In this document: piece by piece, positions 1 to 7,615 of the stretch
Layout: every line of letters starts with the position of its first letter
Position numbering within the stretch: position 1 is the stretch's first letter
Origin: Sphingomonas cannabina
GTDB taxonomy: Bacteria > Pseudomonadota > Alphaproteobacteria > Sphingomonadales > Sphingomonadaceae
Reading direction: 5' to 3'
Assembly: GCF_021391395.1 (NCBI RefSeq)
Contig: NZ_CP090059.1
Coordinates: 744,001-808,000, forward strand
Length of the DNA: 64,000 bases
The notes under the pieces: generated by a model
What the model saw: the letters and a program-made list of their open reading frames with translations, nothing else
Told to the model about the DNA's origin: nothing
The model's database searches: none
Program-made: the position numbers and the translations under genes

Positions 1-154
1 CCTCGCCGGTCAGTCGCCAGACGAATCCCGGGCTGGCCTCGGCCAGCGCGTTGATCCGGTCGAGCTCGGCGAAGAAGCCGGCGACCTGGGGGTGCTCGGG
101 CGGCGCGATCAGCCGCCCGATGTTGATCTGCGCGAGATGCCAGCCGGCGCTCAC
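1..154 (-). CDS. DUF3291 domain protein, N-terminal part
   Basis: This gene runs off the left edge and only about 51 N-terminal codons are visible. The peptide begins with a GTG start directly behind an in-frame TGA and reads SAGWHLAQINIGRL, later EASPGFVWRL. That pattern matches DUF3291 proteins, a small family with a ferredoxin-like fold related to antibiotic-biosynthesis monooxygenases; no substrate is established. It lies 12 bp downstream of ctaE on the same strand and is probably read through from the oxidase operon. The function is unknown and the family call rests on a short fragment. Confidence 0.7.
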   Translation of the reverse strand, partial: MSAGWHLAQINIGRLIAPPEHPQVAGFFAELDRINALAEASPGFVWRLTGE

Positions 155-166
155 TCAGCCGCCCAA

Positions 167-1084
167 TCAACCACCATGCACCGGCGCGCCCCAGCCGCCC
201 CAGACGTAGATCGAGACGAACAGGAACAGCCACACCACGTCGACGAAGTGCCAGTACCAAGCCGCCGCTTCGAAGCCGAAGTGCTGGCGCGGCGTGAAGT
301 CGCCCTGATAGGCGCGGATCAGGCAGACGATCAGGAAGATCGTACCGATGATCACGTGCACGCCGTGGAAGCCAGTCGCCATGAAGAACGACGCGCCATA
401 GTTGATCCCCGCGAACGGGAACGGCGCATGGGCGTACTCGTATGCCTGGATCGAGCTGAACAGCAGGCCGAGCAGGATCGTCAGCCACAGCCCCTTCAGC
501 ACGCCGTCGTTCTCGCCGACGCCGATCAGGCCCCACAGGCCACGCTTGGCGCCGCCGCGCTGGCCGTGGATCAGCGCATGGTGCGCCCAGGTCACGGTGG
601 TGCCGGAGAGCAGCAGGATGAAGGTGTTGAGCAGCGGGAACTCGAACGCGTTCAGCACCTCGAGCCCCTTGGGCGGCCATTGGCCGGCGGCATCGGTCAA
701 CAGCTCGACCGTGCCCTTCTCGCCGTGCGCGCCGGGGACGTAGCTGATCGCCGCCGGGAACAGCGAGAAATCGAAATAGGCCCAGAACCAGCCGACGAAG
801 AACATCACCTCGGAGGCGATGAACAGGATCATGCCGTAGCGCAGGTGGAGCTGCACGACCGGGGTATGGTCGCCGCGATGCGCCTCGCGGATCACGTCGC
901 TCCACCAGAAGAACATCGTCGCCAGCACGCCGGCCATGCCGAGCGCGAATATCCAATGGCCATAGTCATGGCCCTTCATCCACATGATGCCGCCCGACGC
1001 CAGGATCAGCGCGGCGATCGATCCCATCAGCGGCCAGGGGCTCGGTGGCAGAATATGATAGTCGTGGTTCTTGGCTCCGGCCAT
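167..1084 (-). CDS. ctaE: Cytochrome c oxidase subunit III (aa3-type)
   Basis: Subunit III of the heme-copper cytochrome c oxidase, an inner-membrane protein of 305 residues with the usual seven hydrophobic segments. Recognisable stretches are the N-terminal YHILPPSPWPLMGS, the central SEVMFFVGWFWAYF, GTTVTWAHHALIHG, and the C-terminal WYWHFVDVVWLFLF, all typical of COX3. An upstream in-frame extension to 1288 lies inside ctaG and is rejected; the ATG at 1084 starts the conserved MAGAKNHDYH. It follows ctaG by 35 bp, the standard order in alphaproteobacteria. Subunit III carries no redox centre and stabilises the binuclear-centre subunit. Confidence 0.97.
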   Translation of the reverse strand: MAGAKNHDYHILPPSPWPLMGSIAALILASGGIMWMKGHDYGHWIFALGMAGVLATMFFWWSDVIREAHRGDHTPVVQLHLRYGMILFIASEVMFFVGWFWAYFDFSLFPAAISYVPGAHGEKGTVELLTDAAGQWPPKGLEVLNAFEFPLLNTFILLLSGTTVTWAHHALIHGQRGGAKRGLWGLIGVGENDGVLKGLWLTILLGLLFSSIQAYEYAHAPFPFAGINYGASFFMATGFHGVHVIIGTIFLIVCLIRAYQGDFTPRQHFGFEAAAWYWHFVDVVWLFLFVSIYVWGGWGAPVHGG

Positions 1085-1119
1085 CGTCGCGTCCCTGTTA
1101 GGCGTGTTTGCTGGTTGCT

Positions 1120-1653
1120 CTAGCTTGCAGTCTTGCCGGAATCCACCGGGTAAAACGTGTAGCTGAGCGTGATCGTCTCGACGTCCTTGGTATCGGGATC
1201 GGTGCGCAGCTTCGGATCGACGAAGAAGATCACCGGCATCCGCACCGTCTCGCCCGGCTGCAGCGTCTGCTCGGTGAAGCAGAAGCACTGGATCTTGGTG
1301 AAATATTTCGCCGCCTGATAGGGCGTGACATTGTAGGTCGCCGTCCCCGTCACCGGCACGTTCGAGCGGTTGGTGGCGGTGAAGAACGCCATGTCGCGCG
1401 CGCCGACGTCGATCGTCTCCTGCTCGAGCTCGGGCTTGAAGCTCCAGGCGAGCTTGGGGCTGACGTTGCTGTCGAAGGCGATGCTGATCTTCTCACCCGT
1501 AGCCCCCGGCGCCTTGCTGCCGCGGTTGGTGGTGCCGTCGAGCCCGGTCGCCTCGCAGAACATGCGGTAGAGCGGCACGCTCGCGAAGCCGAGCCCGGTC
1601 ATGCAGCAGATGCCGACCACGGCGAGGAGAGCGGTGCGCGTGTTGCGGTTCAC
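1120..1653 (-). CDS. ctaG: Cytochrome c oxidase assembly protein CtaG/Cox11
   Basis: Copper chaperone for the CuB site of oxidase subunit I. The 177-residue protein has one N-terminal membrane anchor (about residues 8-27), a periplasmic domain, and the Cox11 copper motif QCFCFTEQ with Cys123 and Cys125; a further conserved Cys lies in the YRMFCEATG segment (Cys33). Length is normal for the family. The start is a GTG that overlaps the TGA of the small upstream gene (GTGA), so the two are translationally coupled. It belongs to the ctaB-coxF-ctaG-ctaE transcription unit. Confidence 0.97.
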   Translation of the reverse strand: MNRNTRTALLAVVGICCMTGLGFASVPLYRMFCEATGLDGTTNRGSKAPGATGEKISIAFDSNVSPKLAWSFKPELEQETIDVGARDMAFFTATNRSNVPVTGTATYNVTPYQAAKYFTKIQCFCFTEQTLQPGETVRMPVIFFVDPKLRTDPDTKDVETITLSYTFYPVDSGKTAS

Positions 1654-1787
1654 GGCGCCATCCCCGCCTTGATCTTGGCGATGGTGATCGCGAACATCAG
1701 GATGACGAAGGCGCCGAGCAGCAGCGCCATCACCCGCGCGCGGGAGCGCTGCCGGGCGCGATAGCGTTCTTCTTCCTGCGGAGTCAT
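1650..1787 (-). CDS. Small CoxF-like single-pass membrane protein (45 aa)
   Basis: A 45-residue protein with a charged, Arg/Glu-rich N-terminus ([19 protein letters not shown]) and one transmembrane helix (about residues 19-38). It overlaps the end of ctaB by 4 nt (ATGA) and the start of ctaG by 4 nt, so it is clearly a translated member of the operon. Small genes of this shape sit between ctaB and ctaG in many alphaproteobacteria and are often named CoxF. A role in oxidase biogenesis is inferred from position only. Confidence 0.85.
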   Translation of the reverse strand: MTPQEEERYRARQRSRARVMALLLGAFVILMFAITIAKIKAGMAP

Positions 1788-2683
1788 GCCACCCACCTGT
1801 CGATCACCACGGCCGCGAACAGCAGCGCCAGATAGAAGAGCGAGTAGCGGAACAGCCGCTTCTCGGGGAGCATTGCATCGCCCTCGCTCGCGGTGCGCAG
1901 CGCCACCTGCAGCGCCATCGCGCCGAACACCGCGCTGAGCGCGATCGAGATCAGGCCGTAATAGGCGCCGGTCAGCCCCAGCGGCCAGGGCGCGACCGCC
2001 GCCGCCGCCATCGGAATCGTGTAGAGCCCGATCTGGTGCCGCGTCACCCGCTCGCCCGCCACCACCGGCAGCATCGGCACGCCGGCGTTGGCGTAATCGG
2101 TGCGCACGAACAACGCGAGGCTCCAGAAATGCGGCGGCGTCCACAGGAACACGGTCGCGAACAGCAGCACCGGCAGCCACGCGACGTCGCCGGTCGCCGC
2201 CGCCCAGCCGATCAGCGGCGGAAAGGCGCCTGCCGCGCCGCCGATCACGATGTTCTGCGGCGTCCGGCGCTTGAGCCACACGGTATAGACCAGCACGTAG
2301 AACAGGATCGAGACGGTGAGAATCGCCGCCGCGGCGAGATTCACCGCCAGCCCCATCAGCAGCACGGAAAAGGCGCCGAGCCCCACCCCGAAATGCAGCG
2401 CCGACTGGCGCTCCATCCGCCCGGCGGGAAGGGGACGCTGCGCGGTGCGCTTCATCGCCGCGTCGAGATCGGCCTCATACCATTGGTTGAGCGCCCCCGC
2501 CGCGCCTGCGCCGAGCGCGATGCACAGGATCGCGGTGAAGCCGATCACCGGATCGACATGCGCCGGCGCCGCCAGCATCCCGCACAGGCCGGTGAAGACG
2601 ACGAGCGTCATCACGCGAGGCTTGGTGAGCGCGAGGAAGTCCCGCCAGTCGGCGGGCAGCGGGATTTGCGTTGCCGGAGTCAT
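1784..2683 (-). CDS. ctaB: Protoheme IX farnesyltransferase (heme O synthase)
   Basis: Polytopic UbiA-family prenyltransferase that transfers a farnesyl group from farnesyl diphosphate to protoheme, giving heme O, the precursor of heme A for the aa3 oxidase. The 299-residue protein has about nine hydrophobic segments. The diagnostic first Asp-rich motif is [15 protein letters not shown] (Asn66, Asp72, Asp74), followed by QRPLPAGRM; the second motif lies near [17 protein letters not shown]. The start ATG at 2683 gives a normal family length. It heads the ctaB-coxF-ctaG-ctaE unit, separated from ctaCD by about 4.9 kb of other genes. Confidence 0.97.
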   Translation of the reverse strand: MTPATQIPLPADWRDFLALTKPRVMTLVVFTGLCGMLAAPAHVDPVIGFTAILCIALGAGAAGALNQWYEADLDAAMKRTAQRPLPAGRMERQSALHFGVGLGAFSVLLMGLAVNLAAAAILTVSILFYVLVYTVWLKRRTPQNIVIGGAAGAFPPLIGWAAATGDVAWLPVLLFATVFLWTPPHFWSLALFVRTDYANAGVPMLPVVAGERVTRHQIGLYTIPMAAAAVAPWPLGLTGAYYGLISIALSAVFGAMALQVALRTASEGDAMLPEKRLFRYSLFYLALLFAAVVIDRWVA

Positions 2684-2777
2684 GGGTCGCGGACCCCCTT
2701 AGCGGCTCCGCACGCAGGACGAAAGCATGTGTCGCTTCCGGGATTTGGAGTTCGATCCATCTGGCCTGAAGCAGCTG

Positions 2778-2844
2778 TTCCCCGGCGAAGGCCGGGGCCC
2801 AGTCTCGAACCGTCTGCAACTGGGCCCCGGCCTTCGCCGGGGAA
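2778..2844. repeat. 25-bp perfect inverted repeat, REP-like
   Basis: Two 25-bp arms, at 2778-2802 and 2820-2844, are exact reverse complements separated by 17 nt. The core of each arm is itself palindromic (CCCCGGCGAAGGCCGGGG). The element sits between ctaB and mprF and ends 29 bp before the mprF stop codon. It resembles the short GC-rich palindromes scattered in sphingomonad genomes and may act as a transcript-end hairpin for mprF. No coding sequence lies inside it. Confidence 0.8.
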
Positions 2845-2873
2845 CGGATTCAAAAACTGGCCGAATCCGACCT

Positions 2874-5444
2874 CTACCCGCTCACCAGCCGCGCGATATC
2901 GAACAGTCCCTGCGCGGCGGCGAGCCCCGGCGGGGTCGCTACGAACCGCGGCACCCAGCGCGGCCCGAACTTCGCCTTGAATGCCCTCAGCCCCGCGAAG
3001 CCGTAGAGCCGCTCGCCATTGTCGAACAGCATTCCCCCGATTCGCGCCCACACCGGCGCCAGCGATCCGCTGGGCAGCCCCGACAGCGGCGCCATGCCGA
3101 GGTTGAACCGGGCATAGCCTTCCGCCCGCGCGAGCTCGATCAGCCGCACGATCATCAGTTCCATCGTGCCTTGAGGCGCGTCGTCGGCGTGACGCATGAG
3201 GTCGATCGACAGCTCGCTGCCGTCCCCCGCGCGCCAGAGGTTGGCGAAGGCGACGATCTCGCCCGCCACGCGCACCACCGCGCAGTCGAAGCGGGCGAGA
3301 TAGTCGGGATCGAACGCGCCGAGGCTGAAACGCTTCTCACGCCCGTGCCGGTCGCGCAGCCATTCGTCCGAGATTTCGCGCAGCCGCGGGATCAGCGGCG
3401 GCACTTCGGCGGCGGGCACGATCTCGAACCGCGATCCCGCCGCCTCGCCGCGGCGCAGCGCATGGCGCAGCGACTTGGCGCGCGGACCGTCGAGCGAGAA
3501 GGTCGCGAGATCGATATGCGCCTCGTCGCCGTATTTCATCGGCTGCAGCCCCAGGTCGACGAACAGCGGCAGCATCGCCTCGCTCGCCTGGAAGAAGCAC
3601 AGCCGCCCGCGTGCGGCATGGGCGTGGCGGCGCAGCGCCCAGACCAGTTCGTCCCACGCTGCTCGCGGCCCCACCGGATCGCCCATCACGATCCAGCTGC
3701 GTCCCTGCACGCGGTACATGAGGAAGGCATCGCCGCCCGCCGACGCCAGGAACCTTTTGTCGCCGGTCAGCGCGAGGTTGGCGTCGCTGCGTCCCGACTG
3801 GGTGAAGGCGGCTGCGGCGACCGCGTCCGACAGCGTGTCGTCGACGGGACGCGGCCGGTATGCCGCCAGCAGCTCCCAGCAGGCGGTCGCGGCGAGCAGC
3901 ACCCCCGCGCAGAAGGTCGCGCGCAGGAAGCGCGGCGCGTTGCCGTAGAGCGCGAACTTCCACCACAGGTCGTCGTCGTAGGGGACGTGCTTGTAGGCGA
4001 AGAGCCCGCTCCACACGCTCATCGCCACCGCCGCCGCGGCGGCCGCGAGCCAGCGCCAGTCGGGCGGCTGGGTGAAGATGCCGCCCTCGCGCACGAACGC
4101 CGGCCGGGCATATTGCAGCGTCGCCAGGATGCCTGCGAGCAGCAGCGCCTCCTCCCAGTCGAGCCCCTTCGCCAGCGAGAAGACGATGCCGCACGCCAGC
4201 ATCAGCCGCGCCGCGTCGAACCCGCTGCGCAGCCGTGCGTGCAGTGCCGGCGCGACCAGCAGCAGCGCCGTGCCGACCAGGCTGCCGGCGAGATGCGAAC
4301 CCTCGATCACCGGCAGCGGCACCACGTTATCGATCGTGTCGAGCCGCGCGTGCACGCCGGGCAGCGCCCCCGACACGAGCAGGATCAGCCCGCCGACGAA
4401 GATCAGCGCGGTGACCGCGATCGGCGCCAGCGTCTGCGCGCTGCGCTCGACCAGGCCGAGCCCGCGCGCGATCGGCCGGCGCAGGCGATGCCCCTCCGCT
4501 GCGACAAGGCTGGCAGCGGCGATCAGCAGCGGCAGGATGTAGTAGATCAGCCGGTAGAGCAGCAGCGCGGCGAACACCGCCGCGCGGTTCCCCGGCAGCG
4601 CGGCCAGCATCACCGCTTCGAACACGCCGGCGCCGCCGGGGACATGGGTCAGCAGCGCGATGACGATCGCCGCGGCATAGGCGACGACGAACGGCGCCAG
4701 GCTGTGCAGCCCCAGGCCCGGCACGAGCACGAACAGCGCGGTCGAGGCGGCGGCGAGATCGACGACCGAGATGGCGAGCAGCCGCGCCTGCTGGCGCAGC
4801 GGCGGCACCGTCAGCGTCGCACCGCCGAGCTCCAGTCGCTTTATCCCGGCCGCGCGAATCACCGGCGGGACGGCGAGCAGCGCGAACAAGGCGAAGGCGA
4901 GCGGCCGAGCGCCCACGATCCCGAACCCGTGCGGCGCCGCGATCAGCCCGACGCCGGCCACCACGGCCACGCCGGCCCAGAAGGCGAGCGAGGCGATCGC
5001 CATCACCTGCCCGATCTCGCCGAGCTCGAGTCCCGCGGCGCGGTAGACGCGGTAGCGCGCCGACCCGCCGGTCAGGATCGACAGGCCCAGGCTGTGGCTG
5101 AAGGCATAGCTGGTGAACGCCGCCACCGCCGCCGTCCGCCACCTGAGCGGGCGCCTGATGGCACGCAGCGCGACATAGTCGCCGAGTCCGAGCGCGAGAT
5201 AGCTGAGCGCGGTCAGCGCGATCGCCAGGCCGATCCGGCCCCGCGGCACCTCGGCGAGCGCGGCGCGGACATCGCGCAGGTGCACGGTGTGCAGCACCTG
5301 GCGGAGCGCGATGAAGCCCAGCACCGCGACCGCGGTGACCGTCCCCAGCAGGATCCAGCGCGCATGTTTGCGCGCGAAGGCGAGAAGCCGGGCGACCGCC
5401 CGGCTCAGCCGACCCGGTGCCACACTTGCGACTTGCACAGCCAA
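2874..5444 (-). CDS. mprF: Phosphatidylglycerol lysyltransferase/flippase MprF
   Basis: Bifunctional membrane protein that transfers an aminoacyl group, usually lysine from Lys-tRNA, to phosphatidylglycerol and flips the product to the outer leaflet. The 856-residue protein has an N-terminal polytopic flippase part (about residues 20-330), further membrane segments to about 530, and a cytosolic DUF2156 synthase domain. The synthase part contains the family stretch SDANLALTGDKRFL, then MYRVQGRSWIVMGDPVG, and a C-terminal FKAKFGPRW. The TTG at 5444 overlaps the upstream DUF2147 gene by 40 nt; a GTG at 5423 is an alternative. It shares an operon with an acvB-type hydrolase gene, which strengthens the lysyl-PG assignment. 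Confidence 0.93.
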   Translation of the reverse strand: MAVQVASVAPGRLSRAVARLLAFARKHARWILLGTVTAVAVLGFIALRQVLHTVHLRDVRAALAEVPRGRIGLAIALTALSYLALGLGDYVALRAIRRPLRWRTAAVAAFTSYAFSHSLGLSILTGGSARYRVYRAAGLELGEIGQVMAIASLAFWAGVAVVAGVGLIAAPHGFGIVGARPLAFALFALLAVPPVIRAAGIKRLELGGATLTVPPLRQQARLLAISVVDLAAASTALFVLVPGLGLHSLAPFVVAYAAAIVIALLTHVPGGAGVFEAVMLAALPGNRAAVFAALLLYRLIYYILPLLIAAASLVAAEGHRLRRPIARGLGLVERSAQTLAPIAVTALIFVGGLILLVSGALPGVHARLDTIDNVVPLPVIEGSHLAGSLVGTALLLVAPALHARLRSGFDAARLMLACGIVFSLAKGLDWEEALLLAGILATLQYARPAFVREGGIFTQPPDWRWLAAAAAAVAMSVWSGLFAYKHVPYDDDLWWKFALYGNAPRFLRATFCAGVLLAATACWELLAAYRPRPVDDTLSDAVAAAAFTQSGRSDANLALTGDKRFLASAGGDAFLMYRVQGRSWIVMGDPVGPRAAWDELVWALRRHAHAARGRLCFFQASEAMLPLFVDLGLQPMKYGDEAHIDLATFSLDGPRAKSLRHALRRGEAAGSRFEIVPAAEVPPLIPRLREISDEWLRDRHGREKRFSLGAFDPDYLARFDCAVVRVAGEIVAFANLWRAGDGSELSIDLMRHADDAPQGTMELMIVRLIELARAEGYARFNLGMAPLSGLPSGSLAPVWARIGGMLFDNGERLYGFAGLRAFKAKFGPRWVPRFVATPPGLAAAQGLFDIARLVSG

Positions 5445-5809
5445 TGTCCGATCAGACAGCCCGCGATCGTCAGCTCATCCGGCGCGGTCTGCCGGATGTG
5501 CGAGGCGAAGCTGCGCCCCATGTCGGGCACATAGACGCGCCCGCTCCATTCGCCGTTCGCCTCGGCGCGATAGTCCTGCAGCAGCTCGGTGCCGATCAGC
5601 GAATCGACCTTGGCTGCGCGTGCATCGGCGAGCGCGGTCGCGTCCGCCCACACGATCCTGCCGCACATCCGGTCCTGCCCGCACGAGCCGGTGCTGACCT
5701 CGATCGTATGACGCGGATTGGCCCACCGCCCCGTCGGCGGCGGCGGTCCCGCCATCGCCGGAACCGGCAGCAGCAGGAGGAGGGGCAGGGCGAGCGCGGC
5801 GATCCTCAT
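5405..5809 (-). CDS. Secreted DUF2147 protein
   Basis: A 134-residue exported protein: hydrophobic signal peptide MRIAALALPLLLLLPVPAMA with cleavage expected after AMA, then a single DUF2147 domain (GRWANPRHTIEV, CGQDRMCGRIVWA, NGEWSGRVYVPDMGRSF, GCLIGHWLCKSQVW). DUF2147 proteins are small periplasmic or outer-membrane beta-rich proteins without a settled function. The ATG at 5809 overlaps the acvB stop (ATGA), and its end overlaps the mprF start. It is thus translationally coupled to both lipid-modification genes, which suggests, by inference only, an envelope role linked to aminoacylated lipids. Confidence 0.88.
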   Translation of the reverse strand: MRIAALALPLLLLLPVPAMAGPPPPTGRWANPRHTIEVSTGSCGQDRMCGRIVWADATALADARAAKVDSLIGTELLQDYRAEANGEWSGRVYVPDMGRSFASHIRQTAPDELTIAGCLIGHWLCKSQVWHRVG

Positions 5810-6549
5810 GCCCCATGCTCCCGCGCCGGCAGGAAACGGCGCAGGCTGGCGAGGACGTGGCCGATCAGCGCCGCCTCGTCGTGGGCGAGGAAATGGCCGC
5901 CCGGCATCGCCACCACGGTGGCATTGGGTAGCCTGACGAGCGGGCACAGGCTGTCGGTCTCGGCGGTCCCGTAGATGCAGGTCAACGGTGCCCAGGTCAG
6001 CGCGGCGGCGGTGACGGGTCCCAGCGAATCGGGCGTGCCGCGATAGGCGATCCCCGACGGATCGGCGCGGAAGAAGACGGTGCGCCCCGGCACCACCAGG
6101 ATGATCGCCGCCACCCTGGACCTGAGGTCCGCCGGCAGCGCCGCCGCGCCGGTCTGGAGGATGTCGGCGCCATAGGACTGCCCGATCAGCACCAGCTTCC
6201 GCGCGCCGGTCACCGCCAGCGCCTTGCGCGCCGCGTCGGCGACGACCTTGTCGACATAGGCGCGGTCGTGGTGGACCGCGAACAGCGTCGAGGAGCTCAC
6301 CCCCAGCACCGGCACGCCATGCCGCGCGAGCGCCGCGGTCGTCTTCGGCCCCATACCGAAGCGCAGCCCCATGTCACCGCTGAAGTAGAGCGCGGCGACA
6401 TCGCTTCGCCGCCCTTCTGCCTTCAGGAAATGGAAGGGATCGCGGTCGAGAAACCCGCCCGCCCAGGCGAGAGCGCCAACCGCGAGCACGACCAGCGCCG
6501 CGACGAGCGCGATCCGGCCGAGAGGGCGGCGAAGGGAGAGCGAGACCAT
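5806..6549 (-). CDS. acvB: VirJ/AcvB-family lysyl-phosphatidylglycerol hydrolase
   Basis: Alpha/beta-hydrolase-like protein of 247 residues with an N-terminal membrane anchor or signal segment (about residues 12-30) and a periplasmic domain. The nucleophile elbow is LIGQSYGAD (Ser125) and a C-terminal GGHFLAHDE could supply the catalytic His. The shape matches the single-domain VirJ form of the AcvB/VirJ family. In Agrobacterium, AcvB hydrolyses lysyl-phosphatidylglycerol and is encoded beside the synthase lpiA. Here the gene is first in an operon with DUF2147 and mprF. The enzymatic role is inferred from family and context. Confidence 0.87.
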   Translation of the reverse strand: MVSLSLRRPLGRIALVAALVVLAVGALAWAGGFLDRDPFHFLKAEGRRSDVAALYFSGDMGLRFGMGPKTTAALARHGVPVLGVSSSTLFAVHHDRAYVDKVVADAARKALAVTGARKLVLIGQSYGADILQTGAAALPADLRSRVAAIILVVPGRTVFFRADPSGIAYRGTPDSLGPVTAAALTWAPLTCIYGTAETDSLCPLVRLPNATVVAMPGGHFLAHDEAALIGHVLASLRRFLPAREHGA

Positions 6550-6635
6550 GCTCGCGGCCCTATCACCCCACGCCTCACGCGATCATGTCGCGCGGATGAA
6601 GAAGCTGTCATGTTGCCGGATGCGCGAAGGGGAAG

Positions 6636-6805
6636 GTTGGTTCACGCAGAGGCGCAGAGAGCGCAGAGGCGTCTAGCCTGTAACCCTGTCTCGCATCAGC
6701 GAGACCTTTTCGACCCGTGGAGCGTCAAGGATAGGGGCCGCTTGTGCGGCCGAGAGTGCGGCAGGTCCTAATCTCTGCGCTCTCTGCGCCTCTGCGTGAA
6801 CCAAC
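6636..6805. repeat. 33-bp perfect inverted repeat flanking 104 bp
   Basis: The arms at 6636-6668 and 6773-6805 are exact reverse complements; each has a purine-rich internal repeat (GCAGAGGCGCAGAGAGCGCA). They enclose 104 bp without a gene. The element fills most of the 303-bp gap (6550-6852) between acvB and the cyclophilin gene. I find no target-site duplication at its borders (ggaag versus tatct) and no transposase. It could be a small non-autonomous element or a long transcript-end hairpin. Apart from the element the gap shows nothing I recognise. Confidence 0.85.
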
Positions 6806-6852
6806 TATCTTCTTCTTCGCGCCCGCCTCCCCCGGGAGCAAGGGCGAGACAG

Positions 6853-7512
6853 CTACCGCGCCACCCCGATCAGCCACGGCTTGACCCCGCCCGTCGGCTT
6901 GGGCGTCCCGTCGAGCCGCTCGGCGCGGAGGATGGTGACGGGCTTCAGGATCATCTGCCCCTTCATCGGCCCCGATCCGCCGCCGGTCGGCAGCGCGAGG
7001 ATGCGCTTCACCACGTCCATCCCCGCGACGACACGGCCGAAGGCGGCATAGCCCGGATATTGTCCCTCGGCATCGAGCGAGGGCATCGGCCCAACCATGA
7101 TGCTGAAGTTGCCGGCGGCCGAATCGGGATTGGCGCCGCGTGCCATCGAGATGGTGCCGTCGAGATGCTTGAGGCCGGTCCTGTCGGTGCGCTCGAGCGG
7201 GACCGAGCCGGGCAGGATGCGTCGCGCATCGGTGCGGATGCCGCCCTGGATGAAGCCGAACTTGGGCGCGACCTTCTTGCGCGCCGCCCGATAGAAATCG
7301 ACGCCGTCGAACCGCCCGTCGTCGACATAGGCGAGGAAATTGGCCGTGGTCTTCGGTGCCCGCCGCGCGTCGAGCGCCAGCATGATCGCTCCCGCCGAAG
7401 TGACGAGGCGGACGCGGACGAAACCGGGGGAAGGGCGGTTGGCGTCCTGTGTCCGAGCCTGTGCCGGCAGGACAAACGCGAGCAGCGCGAGGAGATGGAG
7501 GATCGGGCGCAT
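6853..7512 (-). CDS. Cyclophilin-type peptidyl-prolyl cis-trans isomerase, exported
   Basis: A 219-residue protein with a Sec signal peptide (MRPILHLLALLAFVLPAQA) followed by a cyclophilin domain. Characteristic stretches are APKTTANFLAYVDDGRFDGVDFYR, FGFIQGG, GTISMARGANPDSAAGNFSI and YAAFGRVVAGMDVV, which cover the active-site Arg/Phe region and the substrate groove. It catalyses proline isomerisation in the periplasm. Compared with PpiA the loop between beta strands is extended, as often seen in sphingomonads. It lies between the ctaCD terminator and the acvB unit on the same strand and is likely its own transcript. Confidence 0.92.
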   Translation of the reverse strand: MRPILHLLALLAFVLPAQARTQDANRPSPGFVRVRLVTSAGAIMLALDARRAPKTTANFLAYVDDGRFDGVDFYRAARKKVAPKFGFIQGGIRTDARRILPGSVPLERTDRTGLKHLDGTISMARGANPDSAAGNFSIMVGPMPSLDAEGQYPGYAAFGRVVAGMDVVKRILALPTGGGSGPMKGQMILKPVTILRAERLDGTPKPTGGVKPWLIGVAR

Positions 7513-7549
7513 CGGCGTGCCCGCTAGCGGGCCGTCGGCGCCCCTTGCA

Positions 7550-7587
7550 AACGAAAACGCCCCGGCGCGGGGCCGAGGCGTTTCGTT
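7550..7587 (-). terminator. Intrinsic terminator after ctaD
   Basis: The arms AACGAAAACGCC (7550-7561) and GGCGTTTCGTT (7577-7587) pair with one bulged A and enclose a GC-rich loop that itself folds. Read on the minus strand the hairpin ends in GGCGTTTTCGTTT, a modest U-rich tail. It is 28 bp past the ctaD stop and marks the end of the ctaC-ctaD transcript. This argues that ctaB-ctaE downstream need a separate promoter. Confidence 0.65.
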
Positions 7588-7615
7588 GGTCGGATCGGAG
7601 AGGCTCCGGCCGGGG

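Noticed and set aside
2727..5534. A 935-codon open frame antisense to mprF
   Set aside because: Its product is Arg/Gln/His-rich low-complexity sequence without motifs, a usual shadow of high-GC coding DNA. The mprF frame has clear family motifs.
6636..6805. Insertion sequence between the 33-bp inverted repeats
   Set aside because: Only 104 bp between the arms, no transposase frame and no target-site duplication.
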